64,000 nucleotides of DNA from an uncultured Kiritimatiellota bacterium (GTDB lineage Bacteria > Verrucomicrobiota > Kiritimatiellia > RFP12 > DVOR01). The notes beneath the pieces are model-generated. The model did no database searches. It was given only the letters and a program-made list of their open reading frames with translations, and was not told the DNA's origin. Shown in pieces: positions 1 to 8,677 of this stretch (positions within the stretch are counted from its first letter, which is position 1; each line of letters begins with the position of its first letter). Location: contig CALXMW010000006.1 of NCBI GenBank assembly GCA_944389585.1, positions 1-64,000 on the forward strand, in the 5' to 3' direction. Position numbers and translations under genes: made by a program.

Positions 1-47
1 CCCTGAAAGGACTCACAGCCTATGAAGCCATTTCAGCTCTATCCTAA
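1..47 (+). CDS. IS30-family transposase, C-terminal fragment
   Basis: Only about the last 15 residues are visible; the reading frame is CTG at 3-5 onward and ends with TAA at 45-47. The peptide SLKGLTAYEAISALS aligns residue for residue with the C-terminus of the other IS30-type transposase in this window, with conservative changes. IS30 transposases end with this helix after the DDE catalytic core. Nothing can be said about whether the full gene is intact. Confidence 0.65.
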   Translation, partial: LKGLTAYEAISALS

Positions 48-73
48 GTCCCTGGCGCATTTGGCTTGCAAAT
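1..73 (+). mobile_element. IS30-type element, 3' end only (cut by window edge)
   Basis: The first 47 bases are the last codons of an IS30-family transposase reading rightwards, ending SLKGLTAYEAISALS then TAA (45-47). This tail closely matches the end of the transposase at 29969-31074 (SLKGLSANEAFSAIA). After the stop, TTGGCTTGCAA (61-71) is the inverse of the TTGCAAGC terminal repeat seen beside that second copy, so the element probably ends near 71-73. The rest of the element lies outside the window. It is a relative of the 29945-31275 copy, not an identical copy. Confidence 0.7.
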
Positions 74-225
74 CGCCCGCCGCGCAAAACTTTTTTGACA
101 CCTCGTCGCATCCCCTTGCAAAGCCGGGAAAACCGGATGGAAGGGAAAGCCGACCCTGGGGCCTGGCGAATCCGGATGCCGACCGAAAACCGGGGAGGGT
201 GCCCGGGATGGGAAGGCGCCTTGGG

Positions 226-2502
226 CTATTCGGCGCGGGCCTCCTCGATGCGCTTGTCGACAAGGCGGCGCTTGAGGCCGGACGCGGCGGCGCGCCCGGC
301 CTCGTAAAGGTCGGCGGCATGGCGGCGGCAGGCGGCGGCGAGCGCGGCGTCCTCGCTCGTCTCGGCGAAGTCCCACCACCGTTCGCCGAGGGCGAGTGCC
401 GCGGCCTTGTCGCCCGGCACCGCAAGCGTCTCGTCCGCGGCGAGCGTGGCGAGCGCGCGGTCGTCGCAGATGGCCAGCGCGCCGAGCGTCTCGTCGTCCC
501 ACCGGCCCAGCTTGGCGAGGGCCACGCCATAGCGCCGGGCGGCGGCGGGGTCGCCGTCCGCGGCCTCCTCGCGGAGTTTCGCGGCCTGGGCCCGGGCCTT
601 AAGGCCCTGCTCGGCCTTGGCCAACGTGCGCTGCCACGCGGCATAGCCCTTCGCGCGCCGGAGATACCGGTCGACCCGGGCGGTCAGTTCCCGGGCCACG
701 CCGACGAGGGCGGCGCGGTCTCCGTCTTGGGCGAAGGCAAGGAAGGTCTGGGCGTGGGCGAGCGCGGCGTCCGGGGCCTTCACCGCCGTGTCCCGCAAGG
801 CCTCCCTGAGGAACGCCGCGGCCTCGGCGTCGGTGACGGCGCCCGGGAAGGCGCGCTCGCGCAGGGCCATCACCTGGAAGGCCGCGTCATGGCGGCCGGC
901 CTTGGCGAAGGCCGCCTCCGCGCGGGAGAGGAGGATGAAGCGCTCGGCGTCGTCGCCGGCCTCGCCGACCATGCCGAGCAGCTCCTGGCCGTCCGCCCTT
1001 TCCCCGGCAAGCAATTCGTCGAGCAGGTCGCGGGCCTCCCTTCGCGCGGCCTCCGTGGGGAGGGCTCGGCCCTCCTCCAACCGCGGCAGGGCGATGGGCG
1101 CGGGCCCCTGCTTGGCCGCCGGGCGGGCCTGGGCGCGTCGCGGCGCCTCGCGGCGGGCTTGGTCGGGGGCGCCGCCCGCCGCCAGGCGCGCGGAAAGGGC
1201 GCGGATTTCCTGCGGCGTCAGGGCGCGGGCGTAGGCGCGGAGGTCATCGACCACGAGGCCGCGCGTGTCGGCGCCCTTGCGGAGCTTCTCGCCGCGGCCG
1301 CCGAAGGGGTGGGCCACCTGAAACGCCAGCAGGGTCAGCCCATCCGCGCTCCGCGCCTGCTCGGCGCCCGCGCAGACGCCGTCCACCCACAGGGAGATCT
1401 CCCCGTGGTCGTGGCGGATGGCGTAGCAATGGAAGGCCTCCGAGGCATCCGGCACATCGGCCGCGATGGGCTTGAAGGAGACGTTGCCGTTGTCGGTGCG
1501 CAGCACGACGGCGTCCCCGTCGCCGCGCTCCAGGCGCAGCCGGTTGTAGGCGGGGCGGGCGCCGCGGCCCCCTTGGGCGAACCCGACCAACAGGCTGCCC
1601 GGCGTGCGCCCCATCTTGCCCACCACGGTGAGGGTCGCCTCGTCCCCGGAGGCGAAGGGGAAGTCTTGGGTGGCCGAACAACCTGTGGCGCTGCCCACCC
1701 CGTTCGGCGCGGGGAGGGGTTGCCCCAACCACACCAGGCGATGGCGCTGGCTCTGCCCCTCGTCCTCCGCGGGGTCTCCGCCGAACGTCCAATGGAAGAA
1801 GGGGCGCGGGTCCGCCGCCGGCGGCATGGCGCGGGGCACGGCGACGCGCGCCGCGTCCCGAACGGTGAAGTCGCCGCCCAAAGGCCTGTCATAAATCGCC
1901 ACGCCGACCAGGCCGACCCCCGGGCCGCCGAGCAGGATCGCGGCCACCCCGTCAGCCAACAGGTTCGCCGCCTCGCCCTCATGCGCCTGCCCGTCAAGGG
2001 CCAACAGACAGGGCAAGGCCGCCGGCGCGTCGCCGCCCGTCGGTTGCGGCACCGAGAGCGCCACGTGCGCCCACTTCTCCGCGAGCGACTTTGGGAAGGG
2101 CACGCTGAACGTCGGCTCGCCGCCGTGGCGGCCAAAGGCGAGCGCGTGCGTGCCGTCCGCCTGCGGGGCGATCGACAAGACCATGCTGTGGCGGCCGTTC
2201 CGACCCGATCCGGGCATCGAATTGAAGCACGCCACCGGGTAGGCCTCCCCCTCCCGCAGCGGCACCCGCACCCGCGCCGAGAAGGCCATGCCCGCCAAGG
2301 CGTTCCCCCCGCCGCCGCGCCGGACCTCACGGGAGAGCCCGAACAGCGCGGGATAATCGCCGGAGGCGACCAACGCCGCGCGCTTCATCGGGGTTTGGCT
2401 CCCCGGCCACGCGAAAACCGGCCTCGGCGCCGCGCCCAAGACCGCCCCCGCGACCATCCCCGACAGCGCAAGCGCAACGAACCGCGAACCGAAACGACGC
2501 AT
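226..2502 (-). CDS. secreted LamG/concanavalin-like domain protein
   Basis: The 758-aa product starts MRRFGSRFVALALSG followed by a hydrophobic stretch and FAWPGS, a typical Sec signal peptide. This start is chosen because AAGGAGGAA sits just upstream, whereas upstream extensions lack a signal. Residues about 40-230 and 260-430 look like two LamG-type lectin/glucanase folds; the second ends with the characteristic DLRAYARALTPQEIRAL pattern. The remaining C-terminal part is alanine- and arginine-rich and helical, TPR-like in appearance, with no motif I recognise. Proteins of this build are abundant in PVC bacteria and are assumed to bind carbohydrate at the cell surface; the ligand is unknown. 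It is monocistronic. Confidence 0.7.
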   Translation of the reverse strand: MRRFGSRFVALALSGMVAGAVLGAAPRPVFAWPGSQTPMKRAALVASGDYPALFGLSREVRRGGGGNALAGMAFSARVRVPLREGEAYPVACFNSMPGSGRNGRHSMVLSIAPQADGTHALAFGRHGGEPTFSVPFPKSLAEKWAHVALSVPQPTGGDAPAALPCLLALDGQAHEGEAANLLADGVAAILLGGPGVGLVGVAIYDRPLGGDFTVRDAARVAVPRAMPPAADPRPFFHWTFGGDPAEDEGQSQRHRLVWLGQPLPAPNGVGSATGCSATQDFPFASGDEATLTVVGKMGRTPGSLLVGFAQGGRGARPAYNRLRLERGDGDAVVLRTDNGNVSFKPIAADVPDASEAFHCYAIRHDHGEISLWVDGVCAGAEQARSADGLTLLAFQVAHPFGGRGEKLRKGADTRGLVVDDLRAYARALTPQEIRALSARLAAGGAPDQARREAPRRAQARPAAKQGPAPIALPRLEEGRALPTEAARREARDLLDELLAGERADGQELLGMVGEAGDDAERFILLSRAEAAFAKAGRHDAAFQVMALRERAFPGAVTDAEAAAFLREALRDTAVKAPDAALAHAQTFLAFAQDGDRAALVGVARELTARVDRYLRRAKGYAAWQRTLAKAEQGLKARAQAAKLREEAADGDPAAARRYGVALAKLGRWDDETLGALAICDDRALATLAADETLAVPGDKAAALALGERWWDFAETSEDAALAAACRRHAADLYEAGRAAASGLKRRLVDKRIEEARAE

Positions 2503-2660
2503 GGCGCATTCCTCCTTCCATGCCAAAGCCAACGCGCGGGCGACCCACGCACCAATCCATCGCCCCATATTACCATCTCCCCCGCCCCTCCGCAAACCGT
2601 CCGGCGGACACGCAAAGCAGAAAAAGCCCCGCGGGCAAGGGGCCTGCGGGGTTTGGAAGA

Positions 2661-2737
2661 TGGAGCCAACTGACGGAATCGGACCGACGACCTGCGCATT
2701 ACGAATGCGCTGCTCTACCTAGCTGAGCTAAGTTGGC
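2661..2737 (-). tRNA. tRNA-Thr (anticodon CGT)
   Basis: Read on the minus strand, the 77-nt sequence folds as a cloverleaf. The acceptor stem GCCAACT pairs with AGTTGGC, the D-arm reads AGCTCAGCTAGGTAGAGC, and the anticodon stem GCGCA/TGCGC encloses loop TTCGTAA with anticodon CGT. The T-arm carries the GGTCCGATTCC pattern. CCA is encoded at the 3' end (2663-2661). The anticodon reads ACG, hence threonine. It lies between the LamG gene and the phosphomannomutase gene. Confidence 0.95.
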
Positions 2738-2749
2738 GAAAACGTGTGA

Positions 2750-2758
2750 AGTATAGCA
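2750..2758 (-). promoter_or_regulatory. extended -10 promoter for tRNA-Thr
   Basis: On the minus strand TGC-TATACT lies 13 bp before the tRNA 5' end, an extended -10 element at a suitable distance. No convincing -35 is visible. The same TGn-TATACT form recurs before several other genes in the window. Confidence 0.5.
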
Positions 2759-2814
2759 AAAGCGGGGGGCGCGGCGCAAGGCCTTTTTTGCGCGCGCCAA
2801 CCGAGGGGCGGGGG

Positions 2815-2844
2815 TTTGCATGGGGCGCCGGGAAATGGTAGAGT
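2815..2844 (+). promoter_or_regulatory. promoter for the phosphomannomutase gene
   Basis: TTTGCA (2815-2820), an 18-bp spacer and TAGAGT (2839-2844), with TG preceding the -10 (TGG-TAGAGT). Transcription would begin near 2851, leaving a leader of about 45 nt that carries the AAGGA ribosome site of the gene at 2898. Confidence 0.4.
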
Positions 2845-2897
2845 ATTGGCGTTGTGGGACGCCTCGGGCGGCCTTCACCCAAACACAAGGAATTGCC

Positions 2898-4223
2898 ATG
2901 AGCGGAATCTTCAAGGCTTACGACATTCGCGGCATCTATGGGCAGGATCTGACGGAGGCGATGGCCTACGACATCGGCCGGGCCTACGTTACTCTCACCC
3001 ATGCCAAAAAGGTGGTTTTGGGGCGTGACTGCCGCCCGCATTCGGTGCCCCTGCAGGAGGCGTTGGCGCGCGGCATCACGGAGTTGGGCGCGGACGTGGT
3101 GGACATCGGGCTTTGCTCGACGCCGATGAATTATTACGCGAACGGCTCGCTGGGGGCGGACGGCTCGATCATGATCACCGCCTCGCACAACCCCGCGGAG
3201 TGGAACGGGTTCAAGCTCTGCCGCGCGCAGGCCGTGCCGATTTCCGGTGCCACGGGCATCGCCGACATCGAGCGCATCGTCGCCGAGAAGGCCTTCGACG
3301 CGCCCGCGGCCCGGCCCGGCACGGTGACGGCGCACGACATCCTCCCGGCCTACCGCGCGCACATCCGCCCGGTGATGGCCTTCGCGCGCAAGCCGCGCCT
3401 GGCCATCGACTACGCCAACGGCATGGGCATCGTCGAGGCCAAGACCTTCGTGGACGCCATCGACCAGACGGCGCTTTACGGCGACATCGACGGCACCTTC
3501 CCCAACCACGAGGCCAACCCCCTCCACCACGCCACCCTGGCCAAGCTCCAGGAGACGGTGCGCCAGGGCGGCTACGACTTCGGCGTGGCCTTCGACGGCG
3601 ACGCCGACCGCGCCGGCTTCATCGACGAGAAGGGCAAGATCATCCCCATGGATCTGGTGACCGCGCTCATCGCCCAGGATGTGCTCAAGCGCGAGAAGGG
3701 CGTCATCTTCTACGACCTGCGCTCCAGCCGCGTCGTCAAGGAGACCATCGAGGCCGCCGGCGGCACGCCGATGATGAGCCGCGTGGGCCACGCCTTCATC
3801 AAGGCCCAGATGCGCGAGCACAACGCCATCTTCGCCGGCGAGCTCTCCGGGCACTACTACTTCCGCGACAACTACGTGGCCGAAAGCTCCTCCATGGCGG
3901 CCATCGCGCTGGCGAACATCGTCACCCAAAGCGGCAAGCCTCTCTCCGAGCTCATCGCGCCCCTGCGCAAGTACTGGTGCTCCGGCGAGATCAACTCCAA
4001 GGTCGCGTGCGACCCGCAGGAGATCCTCGCCAAGCTGAAGGCGAAGTACGCCGACGGCCACGTCTTCGAGCTCGACGGCGTGAGCGTGGAGTATCCCACC
4101 TGGTGGTTCAACGTCCGCTGCTCCAACACCGAGCCGCTCGTGCGCCTGAACCTCGAGAGCACCGCCAGCCAGGCCGAGATGGAGGCCCGCCGCGACGAGG
4201 TGCTCGCCCTCATCCGCGCCTAA
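2898..4223 (+). CDS. manB: phosphomannomutase/phosphoglucomutase
   Basis: A 441-aa alpha-D-phosphohexomutase that interconverts hexose 1- and 6-phosphates for nucleotide-sugar and cell-envelope synthesis. The family landmarks appear in order: FKAYDIRGIYG at the N-terminus, the phosphoserine loop TASHNPAEWNG near residue 95, the metal-binding loop FDGDADRAGF near 240, the sugar-binding GELSGHYYFRD near 320, and the phosphate-binding CSNTEPLVRLNLES near the C-terminus. The ATG at 2898 is preceded by ACAAGGAATTGCC, a good ribosome site; an upstream in-frame ATG at 2820 would add an unrelated extension. Whether mannose or glucose phosphate is preferred cannot be told. Confidence 0.9.
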   Translation: MSGIFKAYDIRGIYGQDLTEAMAYDIGRAYVTLTHAKKVVLGRDCRPHSVPLQEALARGITELGADVVDIGLCSTPMNYYANGSLGADGSIMITASHNPAEWNGFKLCRAQAVPISGATGIADIERIVAEKAFDAPAARPGTVTAHDILPAYRAHIRPVMAFARKPRLAIDYANGMGIVEAKTFVDAIDQTALYGDIDGTFPNHEANPLHHATLAKLQETVRQGGYDFGVAFDGDADRAGFIDEKGKIIPMDLVTALIAQDVLKREKGVIFYDLRSSRVVKETIEAAGGTPMMSRVGHAFIKAQMREHNAIFAGELSGHYYFRDNYVAESSSMAAIALANIVTQSGKPLSELIAPLRKYWCSGEINSKVACDPQEILAKLKAKYADGHVFELDGVSVEYPTWWFNVRCSNTEPLVRLNLESTASQAEMEARRDEVLALIRA

Positions 4224-4236
4224 GCCCCCAGGCCAC

Positions 4237-4275
4237 AACAAAGCGCCGCCCAGCGATTGGGCGGCGCTTTGTTTT
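4237..4275. terminator. bidirectional intrinsic terminator
   Basis: A perfect 16-bp stem, AACAAAGCGCCGCCCA pairing with TGGGCGGCGCTTTGTT, with loop GCGA and T-rich tails on both strands. It sits between the convergent ends of the phosphomannomutase gene (4223) and recD2 (4280) and can serve both. Confidence 0.9.
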
Positions 4276-4279
4276 GCGT

Positions 4280-6454
4280 TCATTGGGCGAGCAGGGCGCG
4301 GAGGCGCTGGGCGAGGGTGGTCTGCCGGCGGAGGTCGGCCTCGGCATGGAGGGCGATCCAGACGGCCTTGGACGAGCCGATGACGACGACCAGGCGTTTG
4401 CCGCGGGTGAGGGCGGTGTAGAGCAGGTTCTTGCGCAACAGCTTGAAGTGCTGGGTGTGCAGGAGGATGACGACGGCGGGGTATTCGCTGCCTTGGGACT
4501 TGTGGATGCTGCTGGCGTAGGCGAGGGAGAGCTCGTCGAGCTCGTCCTGCTTGTACTCCACGAGCTTGCCGTCGAAATCCACCAGGAGGGTGCGGCCCTC
4601 GGGGTCGACGGCGGCGACGAAGCCGATGTCGCCGTTGTAGACGTCCTTGTCGTAGTCGTTGGCCACCTGCATGACGCGGTCCCGGGCGCGGAAGGCGGTG
4701 GCGCCGCGCAGGAGGGCGGGGCCGGAGGGGTTGAGGGCGCGCTGGAGCAGCTCGTTGAGGCGGTCGGTGCCCAGCTCGCCGCGGCGCATGGGCGTGAGGA
4801 TCTGGACGTCGTGCGCGGGGTCGAGGCCGAAGCGGGCGGGGATGCGGCGGGTGACCATGCGCAGGAGCATCTCCTGCATCTTCGCCGGATCCATCGCCTC
4901 CATGAAATAGAAGTCGCTGTCCCGGCCGGGGGGCGGCAGCTCGAAGGGCTCGCCCTGGTTCACGCGGTGGGCGTTGCGGACGATGTAGCCGGAGGCGTCC
5001 TGGCGGAAGATGGCGGTGAGGCGCGCGCAGGGGACGACGCCCGAGGCGATGAGGTCGCCCAAGACATTGCCGGCGCCGACGCTGGGGAGCTGGTCGGCGT
5101 CGCCCACGAGGACGAGGACGGCGCTGTCCGGCAGGGCCTCGAGGAACTTGCGGGTGAGCGAGGCGTCGAGCATCGAGCATTCGTCGAGGATGAAGACGTC
5201 GCCCTGCAGGCGGTTGTCGAGGCCGTAGAGGAAGCCGCCGGTCTGCGGCTGGTATTTCAGCAGGCGGTGGAGGGTGGCGGCCTTGAAGCCGGTGGATTCG
5301 TTCATGCGCTTGGCGGCGCGGCCGGTGGGGGCGGCGAGGAAGAGGCGCAGGCGCCGGGCCGAGAAGATCTCGCAGAGGGCCTTGATGATGGTCGTCTTGC
5401 CCACGCCCGGGCCGCCGGTGACGACGCAGACCTTCTCGCTCACGGCCAGGTGGAGGGCCTTCCATTGCGCCGAGGCCAGGGTCAGGCCCATCTTGCGCTC
5501 GGCCCACTCCACGGCGTTGTTCGCGAGGATGGGGCGGAAGGCGGGCTTGGTGCGCAGGAGGGCGGCGAGGCGCGCGGCCACGGAGACCTCGTCGGCGTAG
5601 TTGGCGGCCAGGTAGACGCGGTCGTCCTCGATGACGACGACCTGGCGCTGGGCGTCGGCCAGGAGGGCCTCGGAGAGGCGCTCGACGGGGATGCCCAGCG
5701 CGTCGTTGGCCAACAGCAGGAGCTCGGATTGGCGCAGGTAGACGTGCCCGCCGTCCTCGGCCGCGGTGCGCAGGCAATGGAGGAGCCCGGCCTCGGCGCG
5801 GAGCTCGGCGTCCTTGGCGATGCCCATGCTCAGGGCGATTCGGTCGGCAGTGAGAAAGCCGATGCCGCGCACGTCCTCGGCCAGGCGGTAAGGGTTGCGC
5901 TTGACGATGGCGATGGCGTCGGGGCCGTAGCGCCGCCAGATGCGCGCGGCCTGGCCCGTGCCGATGCCCTGCGACTGGAGGTAGATCATCGTGTCGTGGC
6001 TCTGGCGTTGCTCGCTCCAGGACTTGCGGATCTGCGAGCACTTCTTCGCGCCGAGCTTCGGCACCTCGCGCAGGCGATCCGGGCGCGTGTCGAGGATGGC
6101 CACCGTGTCGCTGCCGAAGCGGTTGACGATGGCCTCGGCGAGCTTCGGGCCGATGCCGCGGATGAGGCCGCTGGCAAGGAAGCGCTTGATGCCCTCCACC
6201 GAGGTCGGCGCCACGCAGGTGAGCGTCTCGGCGCGGAACTGCCGCCCGAAGCGCGGATCCTCGGCCCAACGCCCCCGCGCGGTGATCTCCTCGCCCGGCC
6301 AGACGGTGGCGCACCGCCCCACCACCGTCAGGCGCCGCGCGTCGCCCACCTGCTCGGCCACCGGGCGCACGCTGAGCACGGTGTAGCCGGTCTCCTCGTT
6401 TCGGAAGACCACGCTCTCCACCGTCCCCGAGACCGTCTCCCCCGCCTCAGCCAT
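4280..6454 (-). CDS. recD2: RecD2-type ATP-dependent DNA helicase (SF1B)
   Basis: A 724-aa RecD2/YrrC-like helicase, a 5'-3' DNA helicase found outside the RecBCD complex. An N-terminal OB-like region (GTVESVVFRNEETGYTVL) and tandem helix-hairpin-helix segments (LIRGIGPKLAEAIVNRFG) precede the motor. Motor motifs visible are Walker A GGPGVGKTTIIKAL, DECSMLD, VLVGDADQLPSVGAGNVLGD, and the C-terminal SIHKSQGSEYPAVV and LLYTALTRGK. The ATG at 6454 is chosen; it overlaps the stop of the upstream bioF by 8 nt, implying translational coupling. A TTG at 6460 is an alternative. It ends 8 bp from the shared terminator. Confidence 0.92.
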   Translation of the reverse strand: MAEAGETVSGTVESVVFRNEETGYTVLSVRPVAEQVGDARRLTVVGRCATVWPGEEITARGRWAEDPRFGRQFRAETLTCVAPTSVEGIKRFLASGLIRGIGPKLAEAIVNRFGSDTVAILDTRPDRLREVPKLGAKKCSQIRKSWSEQRQSHDTMIYLQSQGIGTGQAARIWRRYGPDAIAIVKRNPYRLAEDVRGIGFLTADRIALSMGIAKDAELRAEAGLLHCLRTAAEDGGHVYLRQSELLLLANDALGIPVERLSEALLADAQRQVVVIEDDRVYLAANYADEVSVAARLAALLRTKPAFRPILANNAVEWAERKMGLTLASAQWKALHLAVSEKVCVVTGGPGVGKTTIIKALCEIFSARRLRLFLAAPTGRAAKRMNESTGFKAATLHRLLKYQPQTGGFLYGLDNRLQGDVFILDECSMLDASLTRKFLEALPDSAVLVLVGDADQLPSVGAGNVLGDLIASGVVPCARLTAIFRQDASGYIVRNAHRVNQGEPFELPPPGRDSDFYFMEAMDPAKMQEMLLRMVTRRIPARFGLDPAHDVQILTPMRRGELGTDRLNELLQRALNPSGPALLRGATAFRARDRVMQVANDYDKDVYNGDIGFVAAVDPEGRTLLVDFDGKLVEYKQDELDELSLAYASSIHKSQGSEYPAVVILLHTQHFKLLRKNLLYTALTRGKRLVVVIGSSKAVWIALHAEADLRRQTTLAQRLRALLAQ

Positions 6455-7577
6455 GGGCAACCCGCTCCAGGAGGGTGGCGAAGGCCGGCTCGGGGAGGTC
6501 GGCGGTGAGGGAGAAGCGCAGGCGCGCGGTGCCTTCGGGCACGGTGGGCGGGCGGATGGGGAGGACGTGGAAGCCGGCGGCGCGGAAGGCCTCGGCGGCG
6601 CGCGCGGCGGCGTCGTTGGAGCCGACGAGGTAGGGGACGATCTGCGAGTCGCTCACGCAGTCGCGCCCGGTGGCGCGGATGGCCTGGGCCAGGCGGCGGC
6701 CCATGGCGCGGAGGCGCGCGCGGCGGTCGGCCATCGCGGGGAGGGCGCGAAGCACGAAGCGCGTCCAGGCGAGGTTGATGGGGGGCAGGGCGGTGGTGAA
6801 GATGAAGGGGCGCATCCGGTTGATGAGCGCCTCGCGGACGGTTTGGCGGCAGATGACGTAGGCGCCGAGCGAGCAGAGGGCCTTGCCGCAGGTGCCGACG
6901 AGGAGGTCGATCTCCGCCGCCACGCCGTCCTCGTGGGCGCAGCCAAGGCCGGTCTCGCCGAAGACGCCCACGCCATGGGCCTCGTCAAGGTAGAGGAGGA
7001 GGTTGGGGAAGTCGCGCTTCAGGGCCACGAGCGCGCGCAGGTCGGTGCGGTCGCCGTCCATCGAGAAGACGCTCTCGGTCATGAGGAAGACGTCGTCGAA
7101 GCCCGTGGCGTGGCGTTCGAGCAGCTGACGGGCGTGGGAGAGGTCGTTGTGGCGGTAGCGAAAGAACTTGCAGCCGCTGGCGCGGATGCCGTCGATCATG
7201 CTCGCGTGGCTGAGCTTGTCGGCGAGGACGAGGGTGCGGGGGCCGGCGAGGGCGGGGAGGATGCCGGTGTTGGCGTGGTAGCCGGAGTCGAGGACGAGGG
7301 CGGCCTCGGCGCCGTAGGCGGCGGCGAGGTCGGCCTCGAGGGCGCGGGCGGCGGCGGTGTCGCCCGTGAGGAGGCGGGAGCTGGCGGCGCTCAGAAGACG
7401 GTCTTCGCCGGAGAGTTGGGCGTGGAAGGCCTCGCGCAGGGCCTCGTCGCGCAGGAGCCCGAGGTAGTCGTTGCTGGAGAGGTTGTGGAGGCCGGGGGGG
7501 ATGGCGGGCAGGGCGCGGTAGGCGCCCCGCGCCTTCAGCGCCGCAAGTTCCGCGGCCAAGCGTGCGTAAAACTCCAT
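6447..7577 (-). CDS. bioF: 8-amino-7-oxononanoate synthase-like PLP enzyme
   Basis: A 376-aa class-II fold-type-I PLP enzyme of the alpha-oxoamine synthase family. Visible landmarks are NLSSNDYLGLL at the N-terminus, the TESVFSMDGD segment, the PLP-contacting YLDEAHGVGVFG, and the Schiff-base lysine in GTCGKALCSLGAY. The length fits BioF (pimeloyl-CoA or -ACP plus alanine, biotin pathway). 2-amino-3-ketobutyrate CoA ligase has the same fold and cannot be excluded, and no other biotin gene is nearby. A TGG-TAAAAT promoter (7593-7585) ends about 8 bp before the ATG, so the transcript is probably leaderless. recD2 follows with an 8-nt overlap. Confidence 0.75.
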   Translation of the reverse strand: MEFYARLAAELAALKARGAYRALPAIPPGLHNLSSNDYLGLLRDEALREAFHAQLSGEDRLLSAASSRLLTGDTAAARALEADLAAAYGAEAALVLDSGYHANTGILPALAGPRTLVLADKLSHASMIDGIRASGCKFFRYRHNDLSHARQLLERHATGFDDVFLMTESVFSMDGDRTDLRALVALKRDFPNLLLYLDEAHGVGVFGETGLGCAHEDGVAAEIDLLVGTCGKALCSLGAYVICRQTVREALINRMRPFIFTTALPPINLAWTRFVLRALPAMADRRARLRAMGRRLAQAIRATGRDCVSDSQIVPYLVGSNDAAARAAEAFRAAGFHVLPIRPPTVPEGTARLRFSLTADLPEPAFATLLERVAHG

Positions 7578-7584
7578 GGGGCGT

Positions 7585-7593
7585 ATTTTACCA
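7585..7593 (-). promoter_or_regulatory. extended -10 promoter for bioF-recD2
   Basis: On the minus strand TGG-TAAAAT lies with its last base 7 bp upstream of the bioF ATG (7577). The start site is expected at or next to the ATG, and no ribosome site is visible, pointing to a leaderless message. Confidence 0.4.
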
Positions 7594-7612
7594 CATCCTG
7601 GGGGAGGGACGG

Positions 7613-7644
7613 AAAAAGGCCCCGGGCGATTGCCCGGGGCCTTT
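7613..7644 (-). terminator. intrinsic terminator of the GGGtGRT operon
   Basis: Read leftwards, AAAGGCCCCGGGC, a short AATC loop and GCCCGGGGCCTTTTT form a 13-bp GC-rich stem with a T tail, 23 bp after the stop of the gene ending at 7667. Confidence 0.88.
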
Positions 7645-7666
7645 CGCGCCGTGTTGGGGCGTTGCC

Positions 7667-8665
7667 TTACTTGGAGGCTTCCTCGACGGCGACGGCGACG
7701 GCGACGGTGGCGCCGACCATGGGGTTGTTGCCCATGCCGATGAGGCCCATCATCTCGACGTGAGCGGGCACGGAGGAGGAGCCGGCGAACTGCGCGTCGG
7801 AGTGCATGCGGCCCATGGTATCGGTCATGCCGTAGGAGGCGGGGCCGGCGGCCATGTTGTCGGGGTGGAGGGTGCGGCCGGTGCCGCCGCCGGAGGCGAC
7901 GGAGAAGTATTTCTTGCCGGCGAGGACGCATTCCTTCTTGTAGGTGCCCGCGACGGGGTGCTGGAAGCGGGTGGGGTTGGTGGAGTTGCCGGTGATGGAG
8001 ACGTCCACGCCTTCCTGCCACATGATGGCGACGCCTTCGCGGACGTCGTCGGCGCCGTAGCAGCGGACTTTGGCGCGGGGGCCGTCGGAGAAGGCGGTCT
8101 CGCCGACGATCTTCAGCTTGCCGGTGAAGTAGTCGAACTCGGTCTCGACGAAGGTGAAGCCGTTGATGCGGCTGATGATGTAGGCCGCGTCCTTGCCCAG
8201 GCCGTTGAGGCAGACGCGCAGGGGCTCCTTGCGGACCTTGTTGGCCTTCATGGCGATGCCGATGGCGCCTTCGGCGGCGGCGAAGGATTCGTGCCCGGCG
8301 AGGAAGCAGAAGCATTTGGTCTCTTCGCGCAGGAGCATGGCGCCGAGGTTGCCGTGGCCCAGGCCGACCTTGCGGTCGTCGGCGACGGAGCCGGGGATGC
8401 AGAAGGCCTGGAGGCCCTCGCCGATGGCCTCGGCGGCGTCGGCGGCCTTGGTGCAGCCTTTCTTCAGCGCGATGGCCGCGCCGACGGTGTAGGCCCACTT
8501 GGCGTTCTCGAAGCAGATTTTCTGGATGTTCTCGGTGATCTCGTAGGGGTCGAAGCCTTTGGCCTTGCAGATCTCGCGGCATTCCTCGATGGATTTGATG
8601 CCGTACTTGTCGAGGACGGGCTGGATCTGGCCGATGCGGCGTTCGTAGGATTCAAAGAGTGCCAT
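7667..8665 (-). CDS. GGGtGRT family protein (unknown function)
   Basis: A 332-aa protein of the GGGtGRT family, named for the motif seen here as SVASGGGTGRTLHPDNMA near residue 265. It is a soluble, glycine- and cysteine-containing protein with no signal peptide or membrane segment, and starts MALFESYERRIGQI. The ATG at 8665 is preceded by AAGGAGGAAGCACC. It is the second gene of a two-gene operon, 12 bp after a NifU-like scaffold gene; this pairing is known from other anaerobes and suggests an iron-sulfur-linked task. The biochemical function of the family is not established. Confidence 0.85.
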   Translation of the reverse strand: MALFESYERRIGQIQPVLDKYGIKSIEECREICKAKGFDPYEITENIQKICFENAKWAYTVGAAIALKKGCTKAADAAEAIGEGLQAFCIPGSVADDRKVGLGHGNLGAMLLREETKCFCFLAGHESFAAAEGAIGIAMKANKVRKEPLRVCLNGLGKDAAYIISRINGFTFVETEFDYFTGKLKIVGETAFSDGPRAKVRCYGADDVREGVAIMWQEGVDVSITGNSTNPTRFQHPVAGTYKKECVLAGKKYFSVASGGGTGRTLHPDNMAAGPASYGMTDTMGRMHSDAQFAGSSSVPAHVEMMGLIGMGNNPMVGATVAVAVAVEEASK

Positions 8666-8677
8666 GGTGCTTCCTCC

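Noticed and set aside
3113-6508. A long plus-strand frame across the phosphomannomutase and recD2 genes
   Set aside because: It crosses a strong bidirectional terminator and two real genes, has Arg/Gly-rich composition and no family signature.
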